Origin: Anaeroplasmataceae bacterium
GTDB lineage: Bacteria > Bacillota_I > Bacilli_A > Acholeplasmatales > Anaeroplasmataceae
Direction: 5' to 3'
Length of the DNA: 9,810 nucleotides
Assembly: GCA_020024985.1 (NCBI GenBank)
Contig: JAHHSW010000021.1
Span: 1 to 9,810, forward strand
Positions within the stretch are counted from its first letter, which is position 1. Each line of letters opens with the position of its first letter. The notes under the pieces are model-generated. The model searched no databases, was not told the DNA's origin, and saw only the letters and a list, made by a program, of their open reading frames with translations. This document shows, piece after piece, positions 1 through 7,300 of this stretch. Both the position numbers and the translations under genes were made by a program.

Positions 1-1748
1 CATTTAGAGAAAACCAGGTTGTAGAGGACAGAGTAATGGATAATAACGCTATTGAGCGTGAAAGAGGTATTACTATCCTAGCTAAGAATACAGCAATTAC
101 CTACAAGAATACTAAGATTAATATTCTAGATACTCCAGGACATGCTGATTTCTCTGGAGAGGTAGAAAGAATCATGAAGATGGTTGATGGAGTTGTTTTA
201 GTAGTAGATGCCTATGAAGGAACAATGCCACAAACAAGATTCGTTTTAAAGAAGGCCTTTGAGGCTCATTTAAAGCCAATTGTAGTAATTAATAAGGTAG
301 ATAAGCCTGCCGCAAGACCTTTAGAGGTTATCGATGAGGTTTTAGAGCTATTTATTGATTTAGGCTGTGATGATGACGAGCTAGATTTCCCAGTATGCTA
401 TGCTTCAGCGGTTAATAATACATGCTCACTTGATATTGATATAAATACCCAAAAGCCAGGTATGGAGCCACTTCTTGATATGATTATTGAGAATATTCCA
501 GCACCTAAGATGGATGGCGAGGCTCCACTTCAGCTTCAGCCAGCTCTATTAGATTATACTGATTTCGTTGGTAGAATTGGTATTGGTAGAATTACAAGAG
601 GTAAGATTAGAAGTGGTGAGGTAGTTTCTTGCTGCCGTAGCGATGGGTCAATTAAGCAATTTAGAGTTCAAAAGCTATTTGGCTTTTTAGGACTTGATAG
701 AGTAGAAATCCAAGAGGGTGTTGCAGGTGATATTGTTGCGGTATCTGGACTTGCTGATATCTCTGTTGGTGAAACTATTTGTACAGTAGGTAAGGAGGAG
801 CCTCTAGAGAAGATTCATATCTCTGAGCCAACTGTTCAGATGACCTTTGGTACTAATACATCTCCATTCTGTGGTAAGGATGGTAAGAGTGTTACAGCTA
901 CTAAGATTGAGGAAAGATTATTTAGAGAGGTTCAAAAGGACGTATCATTAAAGGTTAAGAGAGTTGATAAGGCTGAGGAGTGGATTGTTAGTGGTCGTGG
1001 TGAGCTTCATCTAGGTATTTTAATTGAAAATATGCGTCGTGAGGGCTTTGAGTTCCAGGTATCTCGTCCACATGTAATTATGAAGGAAATTGATGGTGTT
1101 ATGTGTGAGCCATATGAGCTATGCGTAATCGACCTTCCAAATGAGACAGCTGGCTCAATTATTGAGATGATGGGTAATCGTAAGGGTAATATGGAGCATA
1201 TGACCAATACAGAAACTCAAACAAGATTAATTTATAATATTCCATCTCGTGGCTTAATCGGCTTTAATACTGATTTTATGACCTTAACTAAGGGCTATGG
1301 TATTATTAATCATAGCTTCCTAGACTATAGACCAGTAGAGAGTGTAAATGTTGGTGAAAGAAAGACTGGAGTTTTAGTATCTATGGCTCAGGGTCAATCT
1401 ACTGCGTACTCAATTGGTGCTTTAGAGGATAGAGGTTCTATGTTTATCGCTCCAGGTGAGGAAATTTATGAGGGTATGATTGTTGGTGAGGCTAATAAGG
1501 ATTTAGATTTAGCTGTTAACGTTGTTAAGGCTAAGCAGCAAACAAATACTCGTTCAGCTAATAAGGATACTACTGTAGTATTAAAGAAGCCAAGAGTATT
1601 ATCATTAGAGGCTTGTCTAGAATTTATTAATGAGGATGAGCTAGTTGAGATTACTCCTAAGCATATTCGTTTAAGAAAGAGAATTCTTGATACAGTTGAT
1701 AGAAAGAAGTACGACGCAAAGGTTCGTGCTGAAAAGGCTGGTAATTAA
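1..1748 (+). CDS. typA: Translational GTPase TypA/BipA, 5'-truncated by window edge
   Basis: Ribosome-associated GTPase of the EF-G/LepA superfamily, which acts in the cytoplasm on 50S assembly and stress or cold adaptation (family knowledge). The frame is open from base 3, and the codons before the ATG at 36 already read FRENQVVEDRV, the typical TypA sequence after the P-loop. ATG 36 is therefore internal, and about 35 N-terminal residues including the GKT P-loop lie outside the window. Visible are the switch I region ERERGITI (about 54-77), G3 DTPGHADF (129-152), G4 NKVD (291-302) and G5 SAVNN (405-419). Domain II, the EF-G III/V-like domains and a TypA-type C-terminus follow, with SRGLIGFNTDFMT around 1234-1281 and a basic tail. 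There is no frameshift, and the length fits a roughly 605-aa protein. It ends in TAA just before a strong terminator, so it is the last gene of its transcript. Identity is very secure. Confidence 0.97.
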   Translation, partial: FRENQVVEDRVMDNNAIERERGITILAKNTAITYKNTKINILDTPGHADFSGEVERIMKMVDGVVLVVDAYEGTMPQTRFVLKKAFEAHLKPIVVINKVDKPAARPLEVIDEVLELFIDLGCDDDELDFPVCYASAVNNTCSLDIDINTQKPGMEPLLDMIIENIPAPKMDGEAPLQLQPALLDYTDFVGRIGIGRITRGKIRSGEVVSCCRSDGSIKQFRVQKLFGFLGLDRVEIQEGVAGDIVAVSGLADISVGETICTVGKEEPLEKIHISEPTVQMTFGTNTSPFCGKDGKSVTATKIEERLFREVQKDVSLKVKRVDKAEEWIVSGRGELHLGILIENMRREGFEFQVSRPHVIMKEIDGVMCEPYELCVIDLPNETAGSIIEMMGNRKGNMEHMTNTETQTRLIYNIPSRGLIGFNTDFMTLTKGYGIINHSFLDYRPVESVNVGERKTGVLVSMAQGQSTAYSIGALEDRGSMFIAPGEEIYEGMIVGEANKDLDLAVNVVKAKQQTNTRSANKDTTVVLKKPRVLSLEACLEFINEDELVEITPKHIRLRKRILDTVDRKKYDAKVRAEKAGN

Positions 1749-1753
1749 TAGAT

Positions 1754-1791
1754 AAAGAGCAAGGCATTGTAGGCCTTGCTCTTTAATTTTT
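1754..1791 (+). terminator. Rho-independent terminator of typA
   Basis: A perfect 12-bp stem (AAAGAGCAAGGC at 1754-1765 pairing with GCCTTGCTCTTT at 1773-1784) with a 7-nt loop is followed by AATTTTT. It begins 5 nt after the typA stop. It lies between convergent genes, so it may also stop minus-strand transcripts from the kinase gene, although the T-run on that side is weaker (CTCTTTATC). Confidence 0.92.
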
Positions 1792-1798
1792 AGTAATA

Positions 1799-2614
1799 TT
1801 AATTATTCTTATTTAGTACATCCTCAAATTTTACGCCATAAAAATGATTCTTATCAGCTATTGTAGCTTCGATTGAATCAATAATAAAATCAGTCGCATG
1901 GTTTAGGGTTTCCTTTAAATCCTTACCATTTAAAATGTCTGCGATAACAACAGATGAGAAGATATCACCAGTACCATGGTAGCTCTTTTCCATTTTTTCT
2001 TTAATGATACTGATTTTACTGAAGCCATCGTAGGCAACTGCACCAAGTGACTCCTCATCATCTGCTACACTAGTTAAAATGATATTTTTAGCACCCATTC
2101 TTAGTAAATCAGAAAGAAGACCATTTATAAATTCATCATCCTGCTCCTCCTTATAGGGAGTATTAGTTAAGAAGCAAGCCTCAGTGATATTAGGAATCAC
2201 ATAATCTGCTAGTGCGGTAATTCTTTTCATTCCTTCAACTATAGCATTTGATAGGGCAGGATATAGCTTACCATTATCTGCCATAGCAGGGTCTACTATA
2301 AAAAGACCATCCTCCTTAAGTAGCTTGTCCTTACATTCTAGAATATAATCAAATTGTCTTATATCTCCAATATAGCCAGTATATATAGCATCAAATTTAA
2401 TTCCCTCATCAATCCAATGATTGATTATTTTTGGCATTTCACAGGTTAAATCTAAAACTGTAAAATTCTTAAAGCCAGCTGTATGGGTTGATAGAATTGC
2501 TGATGGAAGTATTGCAGTTTCAATACCAAAATGAGAAAGTATTGGTAGAGCAACAGTAGTTGAGCATTGTCCATAGCATGAAATATCTTGGATTGTTAAT
2601 ATTTTTTTACTCAT
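1799..2614 (-). CDS. pdxY: Pyridoxal/pyridoxamine kinase (PfkB/ribokinase fold)
   Basis: Phosphorylates pyridoxal, pyridoxamine or pyridoxine with ATP in the cytoplasmic vitamin B6 salvage pathway, yielding PLP precursors. The 271-aa length is normal for the family. The N-terminus (ILTIQDISCYGQCSTTVALP, residues 5-24) and the LSTHTAGF segment (41-48) are typical of PdxY-like kinases. The PfkB signature GTGD is at residues 214-217, with Asp217 the expected catalytic base, and DPAMADNG in the middle contributes to the nucleotide/phosphate site. The ATG at 2614 follows a GAGGTG ribosome-binding site 8-10 nt upstream. The gene converges on typA and lies downstream of the XRE gene on the same strand, with an 80-bp gap holding an inverted repeat. 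No B6 biosynthesis gene is adjacent. Family assignment is firm; whether pyridoxal or pyridoxamine is preferred cannot be read from sequence, so the symbol is tentative. Confidence 0.9.
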   Translation of the reverse strand: MSKKILTIQDISCYGQCSTTVALPILSHFGIETAILPSAILSTHTAGFKNFTVLDLTCEMPKIINHWIDEGIKFDAIYTGYIGDIRQFDYILECKDKLLKEDGLFIVDPAMADNGKLYPALSNAIVEGMKRITALADYVIPNITEACFLTNTPYKEEQDDEFINGLLSDLLRMGAKNIILTSVADDEESLGAVAYDGFSKISIIKEKMEKSYHGTGDIFSSVVIADILNGKDLKETLNHATDFIIDSIEATIADKNHFYGVKFEDVLNKNN

Positions 2615-2634
2615 TATTTATACACCTCGAATGT

Positions 2635-2666
2635 AATATATCACAAAAACTGGTATTTAAAAACAA
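2635..2666 (-). promoter_or_regulatory. Possible pdxY promoter
   Basis: On the minus strand TATATT (plus 2635-2640) could be a -10 element. The nearest TTGTTT (plus 2661-2666) is 20 nt upstream of it, or 18 nt upstream of the shifted -10 GATATA, so spacing is not ideal. The site overlaps the inverted repeat at 2646-2674. This is a tentative call; pdxY might also be read from the XRE promoter. Confidence 0.3.
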
Positions 2667-2674
2667 CCAGTTTT
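2646..2674 (-). repeat. Inverted repeat between XRE and pdxY: terminator or operator
   Basis: Perfect 9-bp arms AAAACTGGT (2646-2654) and ACCAGTTTT (2666-2674) flank an 11-nt AT-rich spacer. On the minus strand it starts 20 nt after the XRE stop and ends in a T-run (CAGTTTTTG), so it could be a weak terminator for XRE. It also lies 32-60 nt upstream of the pdxY start codon, over the likely -35/spacer region, so it could instead be an operator. The sequence alone does not decide between the two. Confidence 0.5.
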
Positions 2675-2694
2675 AGATAATATAATGGTACCAG

Positions 2695-3219
2695 CTATAA
2701 TAGCTCTAATATTTTTTTTATGGCATGAGCCTTTTTCTTGTCTAGCTCCTTGATTTTCATTATTGAGTAAAGTCTATCTAAATCATCCTTGCTTTCTAAA
2801 GGGAAGGCATCTATTACCTTTAAATCATCTAAGGTATTAATAGATGACATTAAGGAGCTTAGCTCTAAATCATGGCTTATACCAAAAAGCTTATTTACAT
2901 CTAGATATCTTTTAAAACTATCATCCTTATAAAAAACGGCATCTAGGCTTTTAAGCCTTTTAAGCATTTCCTCATTAATAGTATATTCAATGATTTTATC
3001 ACCATCAAAGTGGATTTTGATTCCAGAGTCACTAAAGCCCAATAAATAATCAATGCTTACCATAAAAAAGCTAGCTAATGTTTCTAATAGCTTAGTTTTA
3101 AAATCTCTTTTTTCTTGCTCATAATAGCCTATGTTAGTTGTAGAGGTATTAAGTATTTTAGCTAAGTCTGCTTGAGTTAGCTTAAATTCCTTTCTGAGCT
3201 TTCCTAAATTATTTGACAT
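2695..3219 (-). CDS. XRE/Cro-family helix-turn-helix transcriptional regulator
   Basis: A DNA-binding regulator of 174 aa. Residues about 5-62 form an HTH_3 domain with the pattern LTQADLAKILNTSTTNIGYYE (helices 2-3) and the family-typical ending LASFFMVSIDYLLGFSD. The remaining 110 residues are charged, mostly helical-looking and unrecognised; they contain no sensor domain I can name and may serve in dimerisation or ligand sensing. The ATG at 3219 is chosen because AGGTG (plus 3226-3230) sits 6 nt upstream. The in-frame GTG at 3228 overlaps that ribosome-binding site and is an unlikely start. It is the only intact gene here ending in TAG; reading through would add 17 codons to a TGA. It is divergent from the CBS-domain gene over 70 bp, so autoregulation or control of that neighbour is plausible but inferred. 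Confidence 0.88.
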   Translation of the reverse strand: MSNNLGKLRKEFKLTQADLAKILNTSTTNIGYYEQEKRDFKTKLLETLASFFMVSIDYLLGFSDSGIKIHFDGDKIIEYTINEEMLKRLKSLDAVFYKDDSFKRYLDVNKLFGISHDLELSSLMSSINTLDDLKVIDAFPLESKDDLDRLYSIMKIKELDKKKAHAIKKILELL

Positions 3220-3236
3220 ATTTATCACCTAAATTT

Positions 3237-3242
3237 ATTATA
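3237..3242 (-). promoter_or_regulatory. Candidate -10 element for the XRE gene
   Basis: Reading the minus strand, a perfect TATAAT (plus 3237-3242) lies 17 nt upstream of the ATG at 3219, which would give a very short leader. No good -35 is found at 16-18 nt (TAGCAT at 17). It lies within the same 70 bp as the divergent CBS-gene promoter. Confidence 0.35.
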
Positions 3243-3260
3243 TAAAATTTTTCAAAAATA

Positions 3261-3269
3261 TGCTAGAAT
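3261..3269 (+). promoter_or_regulatory. Extended -10 promoter for the CBS-domain gene
   Basis: TGCTAGAAT matches the extended -10 pattern TGnTAnAAT and lies 20 bp upstream of the start codon at 3290. There is no clear -35 17 bp upstream (TATAAA), which extended -10 promoters can tolerate. A GGTGGTGG stretch just before the start serves as ribosome-binding site. Confidence 0.5.
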
Positions 3270-3289
3270 AAATATGGTGGTGGTTTTAA

Positions 3290-3697
3290 ATGAATATAAT
3301 GAGCTTTTTAACTCCTAAGGATTCAACATATTATTTGGATTCTAATTCTACAATTAGACAGGCCCTAGAAAAATTTGATTATCACAAATTTTCAATAGTG
3401 CCATTAATTGATGAGGAGGGACATTTTATCTCAACAATAAGCGAGGGAGATATTTTAAGATTCGTTAAGAATAATTGTAATTTTGATATTGAACTAGCTG
3501 AAAATGTAAGAATTGATGAGCTGGAGAAGTATAGGCCATATAAGTATCTCGATATTACCTGCTCACCTAAGGATGTTTTTGATCTATTGTTAGATCAAAA
3601 CTTTATACCTATGGTAGATGGTAGAGGTATGTTTATTGGAATTATAAAGCGTAAGGAAGTATTAACTTATTTTTATAAGGAGCTTAATTTAAAGTAA
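3290..3697 (+). CDS. Stand-alone CBS-domain pair protein
   Basis: A small cytoplasmic protein of 135 aa made almost entirely of two CBS motifs (a Bateman module). Such modules usually bind adenine nucleotides or similar ligands. The first motif covers about residues 8-60, with the sheet-helix pattern ending IVPLIDEEGHFISTISEGDIL. The second covers about 72-130, with FIPMVDGRGMFIGIIKRKEVL. No catalytic, membrane or DNA-binding domain is attached, so it probably acts by sensing a metabolite and contacting a partner protein, which I cannot identify. The ATG at 3290 follows a GGTGG-rich ribosome-binding site; a second ATG three codons later (3299) is possible but lies further from it. It is divergent from the XRE regulator and has its own -10 element. 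Family is sure; function is unknown. Confidence 0.88.
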   Translation: MNIMSFLTPKDSTYYLDSNSTIRQALEKFDYHKFSIVPLIDEEGHFISTISEGDILRFVKNNCNFDIELAENVRIDELEKYRPYKYLDITCSPKDVFDLLLDQNFIPMVDGRGMFIGIIKRKEVLTYFYKELNLK

Positions 3698-3720
3698 AAC
3701 TTATAAAAAAAGCTTATGAA

Positions 3721-3743
3721 AAGTAATAAATGTTACTTATTTT
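3721..3743 (+). terminator. Weak terminator after the CBS-domain gene
   Basis: A short AT-rich hairpin, AAGTAA (3721-3726) with TTACTT (3733-3738), optionally extended by a T-G pair, is followed by ATTTT. The stem has only one G-C pair per arm, so termination strength is doubtful. Confidence 0.35.
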
Positions 3744-3764
3744 GGACAATTAGCAAGAATGATG

Positions 3765-3793
3765 TTGTTTTATTTAGTATTTTATTATATAAT
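3765..3793 (+). promoter_or_regulatory. SigA-type promoter of the cold-shock gene
   Basis: TTGTTT (3765-3770), a 17-bp spacer and a consensus TATAAT (3788-3793). Transcription would start near 3800, leaving a leader of about 48 nt before the ATG at 3848. I saw no conserved cold-shock leader element that I could name. Confidence 0.8.
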
Positions 3794-3847
3794 ACGTACA
3801 TAGAAGTTGATTTCTAAAGGTTCGGTTTGAAAGGAGTACATATTCTC

Positions 3848-4045
3848 ATGAAGGGTAAGGTTAAATGGTTTAACGCTGAAAAAGGATACGGATTTATCGT
3901 GTCTGAAGAAGGCAAGGACGTATTTGTACATTTCAGTGCAATTGTATCTGACGGCTATAAGACTTTAGACGAAGGCCAAGAGGTTGAGTTTGAGGTTGAA
4001 AATGGCGCAAGAGGACAATTAGCTAAGAATGTAAGAAAGGCGTAA
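3848..4045 (+). CDS. csp: Cold-shock protein, CspA family
   Basis: A 65-aa single cold-shock (OB-fold) domain that binds single-stranded RNA/DNA and acts as an RNA chaperone in the cytoplasm. RNP1 (KGYGFI, residues 12-17) and RNP2 (VFVHF, residues 25-29) are intact, and the first strand [12 protein letters not shown] is classic. The ATG at 3848 is chosen because AAGGAG (3831-3836) is 11 nt upstream and the family begins MKGKVKWF or similar. The in-frame TTG at 3827 lies before the ribosome-binding site and would add seven non-homologous residues. It is monocistronic, with a good promoter and terminator. The surface is acidic as usual, and nothing is atypical. Which csp paralogue (A/B/C/D) cannot be said. 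Confidence 0.97.
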   Translation: MKGKVKWFNAEKGYGFIVSEEGKDVFVHFSAIVSDGYKTLDEGQEVEFEVENGARGQLAKNVRKA

Positions 4046-4065
4046 GTACCTATAATACGTAAAAT

Positions 4066-4093
4066 AAAAGGCTAGAGCAATCTAGTCTTTTTT
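4066..4093 (+). terminator. Rho-independent terminator of csp
   Basis: An 11-bp stem, AAAAGGCTAGA (4066-4076) with TCTAGTCTTTT (4081-4091), contains one G-T pair and is closed by a GCAA tetraloop (GNRA type). The T-run reaches 4093. It begins 20 nt after the csp stop. Confidence 0.9.
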
Positions 4094-4122
4094 CTTTCTA
4101 TTAAAAAATCTTTATTTATTTT

Positions 4123-4144
4123 ATAGTTAGATTGCACTAACTAT
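4123..4144. repeat. Inverted repeat upstream of nifJ, possible operator
   Basis: Perfect 8-bp arms ATAGTTAG (4123-4130) and CTAACTAT (4137-4144) flank the 6-nt centre ATTGCA. There is no T-run after it, so it is not a terminator. It starts 30 nt past the csp terminator and about 135 bp upstream of the nifJ -35. Its symmetry suits a dimeric regulator, but I recognise no known consensus. Confidence 0.45.
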
Positions 4145-4181
4145 TGTAGTAAAACTTTAGATAATTACTGTTTTTTACTCC

Positions 4182-4209
4182 TTTATATATTATTTTAATA
4201 ATATATAAA
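4182..4209. repeat. All-A/T 28-bp palindrome upstream of nifJ
   Basis: Arms TTTATATATTATT (4182-4194) and AATAATATATAAA (4197-4209) are perfect reverse complements around TT. In DNA this AT-rich, low-complexity such symmetry is more likely by chance, and the stem would be unstable. Confidence 0.4.
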
Positions 4210-4252
4210 AGTGTAATTATTTTTCTTTAGATAAATTTACAAAAATTGCTTA

Positions 4253-4273
4253 ATTTATCGTTTATTTATCGTT
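4253..4273 (+). repeat. Tandem 10-bp direct repeat abutting the nifJ -35
   Basis: ATTTATCGTT occurs at 4253-4262 and again, identically, at 4264-4273, one base apart, giving an 11-bp period of about one helical turn. It ends 6 bp before the -35 box of the nifJ promoter. This is the usual position and spacing for an activator that binds side-by-side half-sites. The regulator is unknown. Confidence 0.55.
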
Positions 4274-4279
4274 AAGTTA

Positions 4280-4308
4280 TTGAATAATAGATTTAAAAGT
4301 TTTATAAT
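4280..4308 (+). promoter_or_regulatory. SigA-type promoter of nifJ
   Basis: TTGAAT (4280-4285), a 17-bp spacer and a consensus TATAAT (4303-4308). The predicted start near 4315 gives a leader of about 32 nt containing AGGAGG (4334-4339). Confidence 0.8.
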
Positions 4309-4346
4309 TGTAATTGGATAAAAATATCTCATTAGGAGGAAAGAAA

Positions 4347-7300
4347 ATGAGCAAACAAGTAAAAAGAATTGCTATAGATGGTAACTATGCTGCCGCATAT
4401 TCATCTTACGCATTCACAGAAGTTGCCGGTATTTATCCTATTACTCCGTCTTCTCCAATGGCTGAGTATACAGATGAATGGGCTTCTCAAGGCAAGAAGA
4501 ATTTATTCGGAATGCCTGTTAAAATCGTAGAAATGCAATCAGAGGGTGGTGCCGCTGGTACAGTTCACGGTTCACTTCAAGCAGGTGCTTTAACAACTAC
4601 ATATACAGCATCTCAAGGTTTATTATTAAAGATTCCAAACATGTATAAGATTGCTGGTCAATGCTTACCAGGTGTTATCCATGTTTCTGCACGTACCCTT
4701 GCTGCACAGTCATTAGCTATCTTTGGTGACCACCAAGACGTTATGGCTTGCCGTCAAACAGGTTTCGCAATGCTATGTTCAAACTCTGTTCAAGAGGTTA
4801 TGGATTTAGCTGGTGTTGCACATTTATCTGCAATCAAGGCTTCTATTCCATTCCTACATTTCTTTGATGGATTTAGAACATCTCATGAGGTAAATACTGT
4901 TGAGCCAATCGACTATAGTGTATTTAATAGACTAGTTGATAAGAAGGCAATTGCTGAGTTCAGAGCTAACGCTTTAAATCCAGCTCATCCAAAGACTCGT
5001 GGTACTGCTCAAAACGATGACGTTTACTTCCAAACAAGAGAGCTTCAAGCTCAAAAGTATGGTAAGGTTTACCCAATCGTTGAGAAGTATATGAATGCAA
5101 TCGGTAAGGCTACTGGTCGTCATTATAAGCCTTATCAATATTATGGACATCCAAATGCTACAAGAGTTATCGTAGCTATGGGTTCTGTAAACCAATGTGC
5201 TGAGGAAGTAGTAGATTACTTAGTAGCACACGGACAAAGAGTAGGTTTACTTGAGGTTCACCTATATCGTCCATTCGTTTCTAAGAAGTTCTTAGAGGCA
5301 ATGCCTAAGACAGTAAGAAAGATTGCTGTATTAGACCGTACAATTGAACAAGGTGCTTTATATGAGCCATTATGCTTAGATGTACAAGCAGCATATAACG
5401 GTGTAGAGCATGCACCAAAGATCGTTGGTGGTCGTTATGGTCTATCTAGTAAGGATACAACTCCAGATCTAGTTAATGCTGTATTTACAAACCTAAAGAA
5501 GCAAAATCCAAAGGATCACTTCACATTAGGTATTAATGATGATGTTAAGTTCACATCACTTCCTGTTACTGAGTCAATCGACGTTGCTGACCCAACAACT
5601 ACAGAGCTATTATTCTTCGGTTTAGGTTCAGATGGTACAGTTGGTGCATGTAAGAACATTTCAAAGATTATTGGTGACTACACTGATTTCTATTCTCAAA
5701 GCTATGCAGCTTATGACTCTAAGAAGTCTGGTGGTTCTACAAGATTACATTTACGTTTCTCAAAGAAGCCAATTCGTTCTACTTATTTAGTTAATAAGCC
5801 ACACTTTGTATCTTGCTCACTAGATGCATATCTTGACAAGTTTGATATGATTGATGGTTTACGTGATGGTGGTACATTCCTACTTAACACAGTAGTTGAT
5901 AAGGATCACATTGCTAATAGATTACCTAATAAGTATAAGAGATTATTAGCACAAAAGCATGCTAAGTTCTACATCATTGCTGCAAACGCTGCTGCAAGAG
6001 AGTGTGGCTTCCGTCCAGGCTTAGGTGTTAATACAATTATGCAATCTGCATTCTTCAAGCTAAATGAGCAAATCATGGACTATGAAGAGGCAAAGCAACA
6101 TATGAAGGAGTTCGCAACTAAGACATATACTCGTAAGGGTGCTGATGTTGTTGAGCAAAACCATAGAGCAATTGATATGGGTGGTACAAAGCTTGTTGAG
6201 GTTACAGTTGATCCAGCATGGGCTAACTTAACTGATGAAGAGAAGACAGTTGATATGACTCGTCCAGCATTCGTACGTGATGTTTGTGATGTAATTAACT
6301 CAATTAAGGGTGATTCATTACCATTATCTACATTTGCTAAGTACGGTGATGACTGCCATATGCCACTTGGTACTGCAGCTTATGAAAAGCGTGGAGTTGC
6401 AACAGACGTTCCAGAATGGCACAGTGAAAACTGTATCCAATGTAACCAATGTGCATTCGTATGTCCACATGCATGTATCCGTCCATTCCTATGTACTGAG
6501 GAGGAGGTTGCTAACGCTCCAGAGGGTGCTAAGTTCCTACCTGCTACAGGCTTCAAGGCATACCAATATCATTTAGCTATTTCTACATTAGACTGTACAG
6601 GCTGCGGTGTCTGCTTAACTGTATGTCCAGGTAAGAAGAGCAAGGATGAAAACGGTGAGGTTGTAGTTAAGAAGGCTTTAACTAGCCATACAATGGCAGC
6701 TTCTCGTGAGGCTAAGGAAGAGGTTATTTGCCAATACTTCCTAGACCATGTAACATATAAGAGTGATGTTGCTGGTGATAACAACGCTAAGAACGTACAA
6801 TTCGCTCAACCATTATTCGAGTTCTCAGGAGCTTGTGGTGGATGTGGTGAAACTCCATACGTTAAGGCAGTAGCTCAATTATTCGGTGATAGAATGATGG
6901 TTGCTAATGCTACAGGTTGTACATCAATTTATTCAGGCTCATATCCATCAAGCCCTTATACAACTAATGCTGAGGGTAGAGGTCCAGCTTGGGCTAACTC
7001 ATTATTCGAGGATAACGCTGAGTTCGGATTTGGTATGAGAATGGCTGTTGAAACAATTCGTGATAGAATCCAAACAATCATGGCTTTAAATAAGGATGCT
7101 ATGGCTCCTGAAACTGCTGAGCTATGTACTGAGTGGATTGAAAATAGAACATCTGGTGCTAAGACTAAGGAATTAGCTCCAAAGATCGTTGCTGCTCTTG
7201 AAAATGTTGACGCTAAGTGGGCTCATGACATCCTAGATGTTAAGGATTACCTAGTTAAGACTTCTCAATGGATCATCGGTGGTGATGGTTGGGCTTACGA

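Larger units (their letters stand above)
4046..4346. other. 301-bp AT-rich non-coding region between csp and nifJ
   Basis: No credible protein or structural RNA gene is visible on either strand. In order it holds the csp terminator (4066-4093), an 8-bp-arm inverted repeat (4123-4144), an all-A/T palindrome (4182-4209), a 10-bp direct repeat (4253-4273), the nifJ promoter (4280-4308) and the nifJ ribosome-binding site AGGAGG (4334-4339). It is the largest gap in the window, and the clustering of symmetric elements before a single gene suggests regulation (inference). Confidence 0.6.

Noticed and set aside
36..38. ATG at 36 as the start of typA
   Set aside because: Upstream codons from base 3 are open and encode conserved TypA residues, so the gene begins before the window.
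1007..1207. 66-aa open frame on the minus strand inside typA
   Set aside because: Antisense shadow of a strongly conserved coding region; no ribosome-binding site or family resemblance.
2641..2697. Genome-wide TAG readthrough extending the XRE protein by 17 residues
   Set aside because: The extension (LVPLYYLKLVV...) has no family support and runs through the inverted repeat; TAG is more simply the true stop.
4974..5195. 73-aa open frame on the minus strand inside nifJ
   Set aside because: Antisense shadow within conserved PFOR sequence, with no start signal.
6310..6784. Overlapping 88-aa plus-strand and 71-aa minus-strand frames inside the PFOR ferredoxin domain
   Set aside because: Off-frame reading of the iron-sulfur cysteine region; the nifJ frame is unambiguous there.
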